From: Leuctra nigra
Lineage: Eukaryota; Arthropoda; Insecta; Plecoptera; Leuctridae
Direction: 5' to 3'
DNA: 64,000 nt
NCBI GenBank assembly: GCA_934045905.1
Contig: OW203770.1
Span: 2,728,001 to 2,792,000, forward strand
Under the pieces are notes generated by a model that was given only the letters and a program-made list of their open reading frames with translations, did not search any database and had not been told where the DNA came from. This document shows, in pieces, positions 1 through 9,349 of this stretch; positions within the stretch are counted from its first letter, which is position 1, and each line of letters begins with the position of its first letter. Position numbers and translations under genes: made by a program.

Positions 1-703
1 TAATATTTTGAAATCTAATTTTCACGAGACTTCCAGATTAAAGTTTGAAGTAAGCATATATTATTGTTGATTGCACTAAAGACACTGATAATTCTTTGTT
101 GGTATTATGCAGTGATGTATTTTAATTTTATTGCACAATCTAATTGATTTATTTTACCATAACTCACAATGTGTTGTATTGTAATGATGTGATGATGAAT
201 ATTAATAAACGCACTGCAAATCAAGCGTCAATGTTTTATTGAAAAACACATCGATGCTCCAATTACATGCATAAAATATATTCACACAAGTCCCTGTCCC
301 TCAAGCGAACGTTCTAGCAGTTCGAGCATTGGCGAGTTCAACCATAGGAGAGGGGCAACTACTGGTTAATGTTTGACTAATTTTGAAAGATCCTTTTTCT
401 CCATATTGGAGATATTTAATAATTCTCTGCCACTGAAATGGAAAATTATTTCGGAAAGCAGTGAAAATATTATTTTGAGCTGTCAAATTTTAAACTTACT
501 AGAAACACGATTTTAACTTGCATATAAGAAGACTATTACAATATTATATCTTGTTATTACTGTACATTTATTTGTTCTGTGCTGTTTGTAACTGTGAAGT
601 ATGCACTGAAGGTTAGTACAAAGTAACATTCAAGTCTCTTGCCAACAACATTACAATCGAGGGGGGTCCATATTGAAAGTAATTGCTTGAAATAATCTCC
701 AAG
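1..703. other. AT-rich non-coding flank
   Basis: No coding region or repeat that I can name. AATAAA-like hexamers near 203 could belong to the 3' end of a gene outside the window, but nothing supports this further. Confidence 0.4.
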
Positions 704-784
704 ATGGTGGCTGAGCATGCTCAGATCTATCCTGACAATGTGCATCGCATCATACCAAGGCTGGCTACCTACTTGCCCCTCTCT
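704..784 (+). CDS. Possible first exon of an unrecognised gene
   Basis: An ATG in good context (CCAAGATGG) opens 27 codons that end exactly at TCT|GTAAGT, a strong splice donor in phase 0. The peptide begins MVAEHAQIYPDNVHRIIPRL. I do not recognise the family and see no following exon with certainty. It could be the start of a plus-strand gene ending near 3834, or a chance donor in non-coding DNA. Confidence 0.3.
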
Positions 785-995
785 GTAAGTATATGAATCT
801 CTATGTTCCAACCATGATCAATAAGATAGAACCATCGATCGATACATTTACAAAAAATATTTTTTCTTGAAATTACAAGTTCAAAAAACGTTTTCCTACA
901 TTTCAACTATATTTAAGTATTAAAGAATCATAAAATGTCATTTAACTTGCAACTCCTGTCTTATAGTGAGGTTTGAATTTATTGCTTACGCGAAT

Positions 996-1236
996 GAACA
1001 AAACTGTAACACAGGAGGTATAGGGAAATCTTTAGTTTTTGGTTGATAACTTTTAAAATAGCACACGTTGGTATTGTTTTCAATTTTTTTCCCGTATAGA
1101 ATGTCCAACTACCGATCTAGAAATCAGTTTTTTGAAAAAACGTTAAATCTCAGTTAAATTCAAAACTCAAAAATAGCATGGAAATCGTCATGATTTTAAT
1201 GGCCTAGATAAGACTACATGTTAAAAATAGGAATTT
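996..1236 (+). repeat. Dispersed repeat, copy 1
   Basis: Near-identical to 14860-15110: both begin GAACAAAACTGTAACACAGG and share the tract around AATGGCCT(A/G)GATAAGACTACAT. No terminal repeats or coding sequence seen. Probably a fragment of an unclassified transposable element. Confidence 0.7.
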
Positions 1237-1326
1237 TCCTAGGTGTCATCCGCATTCTAAATGTTAGTCCATAATCGACACCACTATTTTTGTTAGGGAT
1301 TTGAAACCCTGCTGTCGATATATTAA

Positions 1327-2015
1327 AGGCCTCCGAAATAGCAAATGTCCGTCACTAGCTCGACATAAGCGCTTACCTAGTGGACGAAAGGCGATTGAAT
1401 GGTGAGGGTGAAGTATTGAAAGAGCTATGGCCGCCGTGTTAAATTGTAGAAATATGAATAAAGAAATAAGAATATTGGCTTGTGCTGAAGTAAACTGTCT
1501 GAAGTGAGTCTATTATTGATTTTGTTTGTAAATATTTAACCTGTCAAAAAGGGTGTAATTTCACTGTTTTTACGGCAATCTAGCTCGCAAATGACATAAC
1601 CTGTTTTTCCCAAATTTGGTATATGGGGTGGGGTGGACCATAACTCGAAATAAAGATATTTTGCAAGAATGTGAGAATGTGTTGTATTCATCAAAGTTTA
1701 CATAAACAAAACCGATATTTTCGAGTCACTGTCTTCATTCAAGTCGAACATTCCTTTTCTCTGGCTACATAACTTCATTTGGGAATACATACATCGAAGG
1801 ATTAGCAGAATTGCGAAATGAATTCAAACATATCACAACACAGCAAACAGTTTTACTAAGGAACAAGCTTATATCATAGTGGTAAAAAATATTACTATTT
1901 CTTTATTCATATTTAATATTTCTACATTTTACACGGTGGCGTTAAGCTGCTGTTCCCCAACCAAAGTCTCGCCGTTCTGCCGCCTAGTTGGCGCTACAGT
2001 CTACTTCGGAGGGGT
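1327..2015. repeat. Imperfect inverted repeat (foldback remnant)
   Basis: The arm at about 1327-1480 (CCTCCGAAATAG ... ATGAATAAAGAAATA) matches the reverse complement of about 1887-2015. The arms are diverged. The space between them includes a Helitron-like fragment at 1544-1675. Confidence 0.5.
1544..1675 (+). mobile_element. Fragment of Helitron-like family H (3' region)
   Basis: It resembles the 3' subterminal part of the H elements at 12780-12910 and 14522-14652: TGTAATTTCACTGTTTT, then CTCGCAAA, GGTATATG and GGGGTGG. The terminal hairpin and CTAG are absent. Confidence 0.6.
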
Positions 2016-2057
2016 ACTGTGTTAATTTTACATTTCGTTTTACAATGATATATGTAG

Positions 2058-2274
2058 GTACACTCGGCCAAACAAAACTTGAACGTTGACCAAATTTGAA
2101 TGACTGCTGGTCATGTCCCATAACCAAACGAAGCTTGTTATTATCATTGAAGTGTGAGGTCAGCTACTAGAGTGAGACAATGAGATCGCTTAGACTGACT
2201 TCTGATTGTGCGATCTTACATTTATCAGCCTATCAGATTTATTGAACGTTCAAGTTTTGTTTGGCCAAGTGTGC
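2058..2274 (-). mobile_element. MITE family M, copy 1
   Basis: A 217-bp element with terminal inverted repeats of the type GTACACTCGGCCAAACAAAA and its complement at 2254-2274. It is in the opposite orientation to the copies at 39163, 43989 and 27547/34737. It is too short to code and is presumably mobilised by a DNA transposase elsewhere. Confidence 0.8.
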
Positions 2275-3759
2275 CTAGGACACTGTAATTTACATTTTTA
2301 AAGGTATTTGAGAGTACAACAGACTAACAAAGGATATTAATTCTACAATTGGTCATTTATAAAGCTGATATCGAGATTATTTGTCAAGACTTGGCTGAAG
2401 ACAATGGGGGAGGGGTAGAGGTATCCAGGGGAGGCACGGGTCCGGGGGCATGGCCCCGGAAAAAAATTATGTTACCTGATTGAGTTTGGTGCACTTTTAT
2501 TCGTTTTCGCATCGATTTGTATAGTTCTTTTGTATTTGGAAGAATGCTTGTTTTATGGAAGGTTGCTGAACGAACTGATCTTGGAATAAATTTGGTGAGC
2601 AGTGGATTCAGATATTTATTAAAAAGTGTACCTGAAAAGGGGAGCCTGATCTGGGTAAAGCCCCAGAGAAAAGTTTGCACAGAAATTAGTTTTGGTGCAA
2701 TTTTGATACACATAATGTCCAGTATCCAAGAAATCCTTTCTATCCAAATAAAAAATAAACAACAATGAAATCCCACTTATGCCACCATTTGTAAAAATAA
2801 GACATTTAACATTTCTCTTCCAAAACTTGCTACTTATTCCCGAGTGAAGAAAATGTATTTCCAGCAAGCTGTCTGCTTCTTCTGGTATGTTTTGTTGTGT
2901 AGGTACCTATTTATAGACAGTGCTGGCAAATCGCATCAACGAAAGTCGCGGGCAGCGGTAAATAACTGTGGGAGTTTTACATCTATTTCTATGTAGATCT
3001 ATTTCCATCTATTTCCAGGGGCGGCGCTTGCCCCCCCCCCCCCCCTGAATGTCAGGAAAACATTAAATTTTCTGAGAGTTTACGTATAGTTTCATTTTGT
3101 CACCAAAAAATTAAAGAAATTGATTTCAAAGCGTCAAAAAACAAAAAAGTCCCCAGGTGGAGCGTGCCCCCCCCCCCCCCCCCCCATAAGCAGTAAAATA
3201 TTGTTTTCCTTACCTTGCCACCACCTGGCAGGAATCCTGCGGACGCCCATGTATAAATATGTTTTAAATTATCATATCTATTATGATCTTTATATTTTAT
3301 AAATATTTTTGCTTTTTTCTGATATTCATTTACTAACCCTTCCCCCCCCCCCCCCCCCCCCCCATCGCCCAAAACTTCACACCACGACTTCCGATTCTGC
3401 AACATTGTTAAATCATGGAATTTTAAGCCTCTTAAAAGTCCATGATTTCATGAAGTAAGAAGTGGAAGCTCATGCAATTATCACAAAAAAGGAATGATAT
3501 AAAAATGAAGACTCGTCGTTCTTTCAAAAATTATTTTAAAATAAAAAAGTTCATGGAAATTAGGTCTTTTGTAGACGACTTTATCTTGTGTTTATGAAGT
3601 TCATATGAGATAGTATCAAATAAGCGTATTAGTTCATGGGTATCTATCGGAGACCTCTACTTCGGCGTTCCACCTTAACACAAGGAGTATCAACTCCAAT
3701 GGCGCACGTCGCAGAACTCTGACGTGTTATTAACGTCGCACTGTTCTGCAGCTAGGCTA
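2275..3759. other. Non-coding stretch with three long poly-C tracts
   Basis: C runs lie at 3031-3045, 3167-3185 and 3342-3363. Short open frames across this stretch have homopolymer-driven composition (Gly or Pro runs) and no recognisable domain. Exact run lengths may be sequencing uncertain. Confidence 0.5.
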
Positions 3760-3834
3760 ATGGCGGCGGATTGCGATCACGATGAAGAATACGTGAGGAT
3801 GGACAGGGGGAACGAGGCGGTCGTGGCCTATTAG
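3760..3834 (+). CDS. Possible small terminal exon or short ORF
   Basis: A GC-rich island codes for an acidic 24-residue peptide (begins MAADCDHDEEYVRMDRGNEA) ending at TAG 3832-3834. It is preceded by TTCTGCAG, a plausible splice acceptor at about 3743-3750. If real it could be the last exon of a plus-strand gene converging on the transporter gene. No homology recognised. Confidence 0.25.
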   Translation: MAADCDHDEEYVRMDRGNEAVVAY

Positions 3835-4102
3835 AAAAACCGTCCTCATTTGCTTTCATTTGATGGTCTATTGAGGGCTGTTAGCACATAAAATTGCCAG
3901 AATAGTGCAAAATATGATACTAATTTTTCCATTGACAGTCTTTTAGGAAAAATTAGTATCACATTTTGCAATATTTGTATAAAAAAATTTATCAATTAGC
4001 ATGGTAAGCTTTGAAACATGGTAGGCTTTGAAATATATCACTGCTTTATTAACAATTACGACTATTTAGAGTATAATGTTCAATCTAGGTATAAAAGCGA
4101 AC

Positions 4103-4351
4103 TCATTTCGAGTTATCATCATCTGAATCCTTCTGCTCCATCTCCACTTCTTCCGGCTCCACCGTCCTGTAGTTACAGAACACCATACACATCAGCGCCA
4201 TGGTCGTCACCATGAGGGCGACGTAGAGGACGTAGAACCAGAGCACCCTCTGTCCGAGCAAGGTCATCGCGATGGCCGCCGCCAGGAGACTGCCCAGCGC
4301 GATGGTCAGATACCAGACGGCCATCAGCACGGGCCGCATGCAGACAGGTAC
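4103..4351 (-). CDS. SLC15-like gene, terminal exon
   Basis: 82 codons: VPVCMRPVLMAVW, a hydrophobic segment, a second hydrophobic segment (VLWFYVLYVALMVTTMALM) and a charged tail of Glu/Asp/Lys, stop at 4103-4105. This matches the last two membrane helices and cytoplasmic C-terminus of POT transporters. The acceptor is preceded by a pyrimidine-rich tract. Confidence 0.85.
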   Translation of the reverse strand, partial: VPVCMRPVLMAVWYLTIALGSLLAAAIAMTLLGQRVLWFYVLYVALMVTTMALMCMVFCNYRTVEPEEVEMEQKDSDDDNSK

Positions 4352-7300
4352 CTGCGCACGGCAGAGAGAGATAGATATAGACTAGGGACACGCTCAGTGT
4401 AACGCGTTGATGAGCGAGCACGGGTACGTGTGCAAATTCCCGAACCGGAAATGCGTACACAATGTACAGAAAACATATACATCCATATTAAATTGAAATA
4501 TGATCACCAAATCAATATAAAAGTATGCTTTTCATCGCTACTTGAAAATAGCATCTAAGCACCCTGGTATAATATAGCAAATCTGATTCAATTCAAGTGG
4601 CACTGGAAAACATTCATTTCGATACTTCATTACTGACAGATATAAAAAATGTCAATAAGTCCATATGTTCTTAACTGATTGAGATGAAACTTTGTAAAAT
4701 AAGAGACAATGTTGGTCTTAATGATCATGCAAAATATGAGTTTGATCGGAATTATCGAAGACCGTTTTCATTTTTCAGCCTATCAGGAGATATTTATTTA
4801 AATTTTAACCAATAAATGGATTTCAAAAAAAATTAGGGTCAGCAAACAGAGAAGGTTGTCTCTACATGTGTGCAAAATTTCAGATCTATCGGTGAAACGG
4901 TGCGACTTCTATTGCTCTAGATAGCAGCCAAAAATATACAAAAAAAGAGGTCCGTGTCAAAAGAGTCAAAAGGAGACGCTCGCTTCGCTCGCTCAACTAC
5001 ACTATAGCAGAGGTATTCTCACTCCATCAATAAATGTGAAGCCTTTTCGACATGAGAAATATTGGAGTATCCCGGCATCGTTAGCGCATATAATATCAGT
5101 TACTAGTGGTAAAAATATTAACTAACTGCTAAATTTACCCATTGAGCCGTCGTAGCATTTATATGCTTTGAACGATCTTCATTTGTTTTATATCAATAAA
5201 CTATTAAACTATTAAATACCGTCAAAAAACAGAGCTATTCTTTGTGCCAGTAGGCACATCAAGTGTAAACTATGAATTAGCGGTTGAGCCATCGTCAGAG
5301 ATTGGTCATCAAGTAGTTCACTCTTCACGCTATCGATGTCGCTCAAATCACGGGGACCTACCAGATTTCCCCAATCACAGGGTCTGAAAAGGCTTCACTG
5401 CGGCCAATGTTATCAGTATAGGAGTGAGACAACCGTCTCTACTAGTATGAATGTAGTAATGATGTTCATGAATCTTGCCTGGCGGAAGGCGAACTGCAGC
5501 AGGATCACCGGGAAGAGGTAGTACGCCGCCCCGATCAGGACGTACTGCGGTATCTGCCACTCCATGTGGACGGAATTGGGCGGGGTGAGGACAGTGAGAT
5601 TCTTCAGCACAGTCCCCCCGCCTTTATTGATGAAGATCAGCGTGTAAACTCCGCCCCGTTTCGTGGTGAAGTGAAATGGTTTGCTGTCGTTTGCGCTTTC
5701 CACCGCAGAGTATTTGGCGGCGTGCATGTGGAAGTTCGTCACTCCGTGATGGTTGCTGTCCAAGAAGATGGATATATTTTTGTCGACGAGATCCTGACGA
5801 AAATACACGTGATCCACGCCGTTCTGTAGCTCGTAGTCCGTGAAACTGTAGAGCGCCGTTCTCGTCGAATAGAGCACCGTGTTTAACGGAAGCTGGATGT
5901 CACACTTCACGATGTCGAATGGCAAATCGTCCATAGGCGGATAATTCGGAACTTCTCCGTTATTCTCATCATGTATCTGGAAGGTGGCATATATCGCTGC
6001 CACTGTTCTCTCGTATATTGTCAATCGGGTTCTTGGCTGGGTTGTTTCTTTAGGACATGCCAAAGGATCTTCCTTTAACATAAAGGTGGCGGTTATTACA
6101 TACTCCTGAACTCCTGTCACTGGCAAGTTCCTCATGTTGACTAGATCCTGTGGCGATGCTATCATCTCCCGAGTGTACGAGGCGTTGACGTAGTCAATAT
6201 GTACGAGCTGCGGGCACGCCGTCATTACATTGTAAAATATCATCTGGGATTCGCCTTCCTTCGGGAGTCTCGCCGTCGTCGGTTCGACTTTGAGTTCGAT
6301 GGCGGCAGCGACTCCGAATGCGAGCGCCGCCAGGAGTGCGCCGATCATGATGCGCCGCAGAGGACCGCGGCAGCAGACGAGGCGCGCGCACAGCGAGTGG
6401 AGACAGAACTCGCAGACGGGCACGGCGACGAAGATGACCAAGTGAGTCATGAGCGGCATGTGGTCGGGTTCCACGTAGAGATCCCGTGAGCGACTAAGTG
6501 GCCAGATCATTCGTGTCGCTTGGTAGACCCACAGCGAGCCCTGTTGCTCGAACAGCGCCCAGAAGAACGGCAGCGGGATGAAGAGCCAGAGGGCACGCAG
6601 AGTCGCGCGCACGTTGCAGATGAAACTGTCGGTGAACATCACGCCGGCGTTGTCCAGCCACGTCGGGCCGCAACGCGCACCTCGGTTGGCCAGCGCCGTG
6701 GCGACGCAGGCAAGCGTCTCCGTGACGGGGCTCTCGTCGGGATCGCCTCTGCTCAACGACGCGCATCCGCAAAGCAGCGCGCAGAAGGCGAGCAACATCG
6801 CGAACGTCGCCGCGCCGAAGCCGAGCGGGAAGCAGTAGAGCTGTCCGAAACATTCCACATGCATCCGGAGCAGAGGCGCGGCGATGATGCCCATCACCGA
6901 GCCGAAAGCCATTGCGTAGTAGAAGGCCTGGTAGTAGAAGCGCACGTGGATCTCTTCTTGCGGTAGGAAGAACTGGTCGCGGCCGATTGAGCGCACCAGC
7001 TCGCGGATTCCGCCGACGCCGATGGAGTACATCGTGAACCCCAGCATGGACACGAGGACGATGTATGGAAACATGGATGTGATGCCTTCTGGACCAGCTG
7101 AGGACGCCGCTAAGGTGACCAGAACTTGGCCGACGAGTGTCAGACAGAGGGCGATGAAGATGGCGACGTACTTTGACAGGCACTTCTCTGTGATGACGAC
7201 GAAGAGGATCGAGGAGAGGTTATTGACGGCGAAGAACACGTGGTACATCGCCAAAGAGGCCCACAACGAGAACTTCAACTCGTGTTTCATGTAGAGAAAG

Positions 7301-7410
7301 AGTAATGTTTGGAAACCGAGATAGGAGAATCGTTGAAACACTTGACACAATAAAAGTATTACACATTCTGGATGCAACTTCAAGGCACGAATAATTCCAG
7401 AGCAAACCAT
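4103..7410 (-). CDS. SLC15/POT-family oligopeptide transporter-like protein
   Basis: Two exons on the minus strand, 7410-5479 (644 codons) and 4351-4103 (82 codons plus stop), give 726 aa, close to the usual size of animal PepT proteins. Family marks seen: an RFSYLG segment at residues 27-32 (TM1), MYHVFF (TM2), GVGGIRE and RDQFF (TM4-5 region), FPLGFG, IPLPFFWALFEQQGSLW in the TM7 region, then a long loop with several N-glycosylation sequons before IPQYVLIGAAYYLFP, and RQVPVCMRPVLMAVW across the exon junction. The C-terminal tail is acidic (DSDDDNSK). It should sit in a membrane with the large loop extracellular. Oddities: the proton-coupling ExxER motif reads QxxQR (Q23, Q26, R27), and conserved Asn/Glu positions in TM5 and TM10 are also replaced, so ordinary proton-driven peptide uptake is doubtful. 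The ATG at 7410 precedes TM1 by a normal short N-terminus. Confidence 0.9.
4352..5478 (-). other. Intron of the SLC15-like gene, apparent GC-AG type
   Basis: The donor reads CAG|GCAAGA and the acceptor CGTGCGCAG|GTACCT. Joining them gives FAFRQ|VPVCMRP, which fits the POT pattern at this point. No GT donor in the right phase lies close by. AG|GCAAG is the known consensus of the minor GC-AG intron class spliced by the major spliceosome. The intron holds no recognisable element. Confidence 0.7.
5479..7410 (-). CDS. SLC15-like gene, exon 1
   Basis: It carries the start codon, the predicted TM1-TM10 region and the extracellular loop. It ends in phase 0 at CGC CAG followed by GCAAGA. Reading on past this point gives 21 residues unlike the family and then a stop. 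Most of the gene is in this one exon, which is much more GC-rich than its surroundings. Confidence 0.88.
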
Positions 7411-7786
7411 TTTCGTTCATTTATCAATTGACAAAAAGGCTTGTCACATTTGACGTTGGCTTTCTCGAACTAAAAGACAGACGAATGCGGTTTCACAGCC
7501 GAGCAATCCAGAGCTTCCTTGATATCAATGTTCTGAAGAGGCATGGCCTATAGACGTTTCTGTTATCGATGACACTCATTTGAAAAACATCGCGCAAATA
7601 AGCGATACGTGATGGAGCCACTTCTGGCAAGAAGTGAACTTTTTTATTTTGAAGTTCGTGCTTACATAGTGCAGTGAAAAAGGAGAAACAATTTAAATTT
7701 AAATTTAGTTACAAGTTTACTTTTTTAACCATAACACACACACCATAACACAAACATTTTTAAATTTTTAATATAAATGTGCCCCT

Positions 7787-7990
7787 GGGGCTGGATTCAC
7801 AAAAGGTTTTAAAACGTCCAATATATCTACTAACATGATATTACCATGTTAAAACTTGTTATTTTATCATTTTAAATAGCGATCTGAATAATTATATTCA
7901 TAAAGATATACCGGTAAAACATGGTAATTGCTAATATTGATATCAGTTTTTTTCGGTCATAAAGTTATACTTCTTTGTGAATCCAGCCCC
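7787..7990. mobile_element. Small MITE with 17-bp terminal inverted repeats
   Basis: The left end GGGGCTGGATTCACAAA and right end TTTGTGAATCCAGCCCC (7974-7990) are perfect inverted repeats around a 204-bp AT-rich non-coding body. The target duplication is not clear. Otherwise 7411-8208 shows no gene. Confidence 0.75.
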
Positions 7991-8208
7991 TGATATCCAC
8001 CCTTATCGCCCACTATCTCAAGTACTAAAGAATCCACCAGATGTCAGTCGTGTTCCTTATTTTCTCGGGCTCCTGTGCAGTTTGATTCTCCAGACATCAT
8101 TCTTATCAACAGATAAATAAGGGGAAATACTGGACAAGTTACCTAATGAAACAATATGCAGGAAATTAATTCGGAAACTTGATTTTTAAATGGTTATGGC
8201 TGGGCCTA

Positions 8209-8306
8209 TTTTTTATATCACAACTTTTCAGTGCTGAAATTTTAGATTTTTTTCTTAATTGAAGAGATTTGGCTGGTATTTTTACACGGAATGGTTTTTT
8301 TCTGGG
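8209..8306 (-). mobile_element. Helitron-like family H, isolated 5' end
   Basis: It matches the foldback end of the H elements (reverse orientation): TTTTCAGTGCTGAA, then GGCTGGTATTTTTACACGGA and TTTTTTTCTGGGG. The rest of the element is absent, so it is a truncated or partly excised copy. Confidence 0.65.
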
Positions 8307-8525
8307 GTGTTGTGACACAAATTCGTACAATTAGACAATTCAGACGACCATTATAATTTCTAAAAGTGAAACAATTTCTAAATGTGATCAAAATGTATTG
8401 AAATTCGTACACAAAATGATGGCAACATAATTTGAATAAAATGTTTACATTTCAGCATGATGTCGTTAGTAGTTTTGAATAAACACCTCCCGGCCAATTG
8501 ACGTTTTCTGAAGGCGCTATCTTAA

Positions 8526-8880
8526 GAGTTTTTTAATCGATTTTTATCAATATCTTTTACCAATGTAATTGTTAACAAAATAGGGCTTTGTACGAGTATT
8601 CAGAACAGTTCAATGAAAATAATTTCATAGATTAGAATAAGTAATACGTTTAATTTTGTCCAACAGATGTTTAGTGCCATAATTTTACTAATGTTCGGGC
8701 ACTAAGCGTCTGTAGGACAAAGTAAATCTAATAAACCATTACAAGATATGGAATTATTTTCATTGAACTGTTCTGAATACTCGTACAAAGCCTTATTTTG
8801 TTGACAATAACATTGGTAAAAAATATTGATAAAAATCGATTAAAAAAACTCTTCAAGGTCAAACTCACTACCCAGCCGTC
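8526..8880. mobile_element. Foldback MITE family R, copy 1
   Basis: A palindromic element: AATCGATTTTTATCAATATC near the left end is mirrored by GATATTGATAAAAATCGATT-type sequence at the right, and GTACGAGTATTCAGAACAG is mirrored at 8770-8790. It is flanked by TTAA at 8522-8525 and 8881-8884. The outermost ~25 bp of the left arm is missing. Confidence 0.8.
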
Positions 8881-8884
8881 TTAA

Positions 8885-9297
8885 AAAGTTATGTATTTGA
8901 CATCAAACCGTCGTATGTTGATGTGAAATTTTCCGCCCGATATCTGCAGTATAGTTTCGTCACAGCCCATTGTGCGTTTTTTGGGCCACCAGGTATTGTT
9001 TATAGATTTCGTACTTTCCAGCAGGAAACAAAAAGAATGATAATGCTCAAAGATAATATTCGAATTCTTGACCTCCCCGATAATAAGCCTAATCACCTAC
9101 CTATATAGTACAGTCACAATAAGTTGTTTTACACAAAAGCGTGCGAAATGACGCAATGAAAGTCCGCACGACAGAACCGAATAATATCAACAGGACTGTA
9201 CGCATGTTAATTAGGTTGACTTGAAAGCAAGTTGTTTACCAAGTTCTTCTCGCAAGTAAACAGTGGTTCAAAGTGTGTCGATGGAAAGAGTGAGGCA
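8885..9297 (+). promoter_or_regulatory. 5' flank of gene A
   Basis: Non-coding sequence between MITE R1 and the first exon of gene A. The promoter should lie here or just upstream, but I see no convincing TATA box or initiator. An upstream ATG at 9281 opens a six-codon frame whose TGA (9299-9301) overlaps the ATG at 9298, so the leader may carry a small uORF. Confidence 0.3.
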
Positions 9298-9349
9298 ATG
9301 AACATCGGAAGAATCCGCGAAGCAATGGAGCTGTTTCTTCTACTTAATG
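9298..9349 (+). CDS. Gene A exon 1 (signal peptide start)
   Basis: In-frame ATGs lie at 9298 and 9325. The second (G at -3, G at +4) gives MELFLLLN and ends in phase 1 at AAT G|GTAATT. Joined to the exon at 15353 it makes a textbook signal peptide, MELFLLLNAVAMVVG then QQSG. This fit of phase and hydrophobicity is the reason for choosing it. A first exon elsewhere in the 6-kb interval cannot be excluded. Confidence 0.6.

Noticed and set aside
3100..3405. Gly- or Pro-rich frames around the poly-C tracts
   Set aside because: Created by homopolymer runs, whose length is also unreliable in sequencing.
6494..7183. 229-codon alternative minus frame and several plus frames within the SLC15-like exon
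   Set aside because: High GC content keeps other frames open. Only one frame shows transporter motifs and membrane helices.
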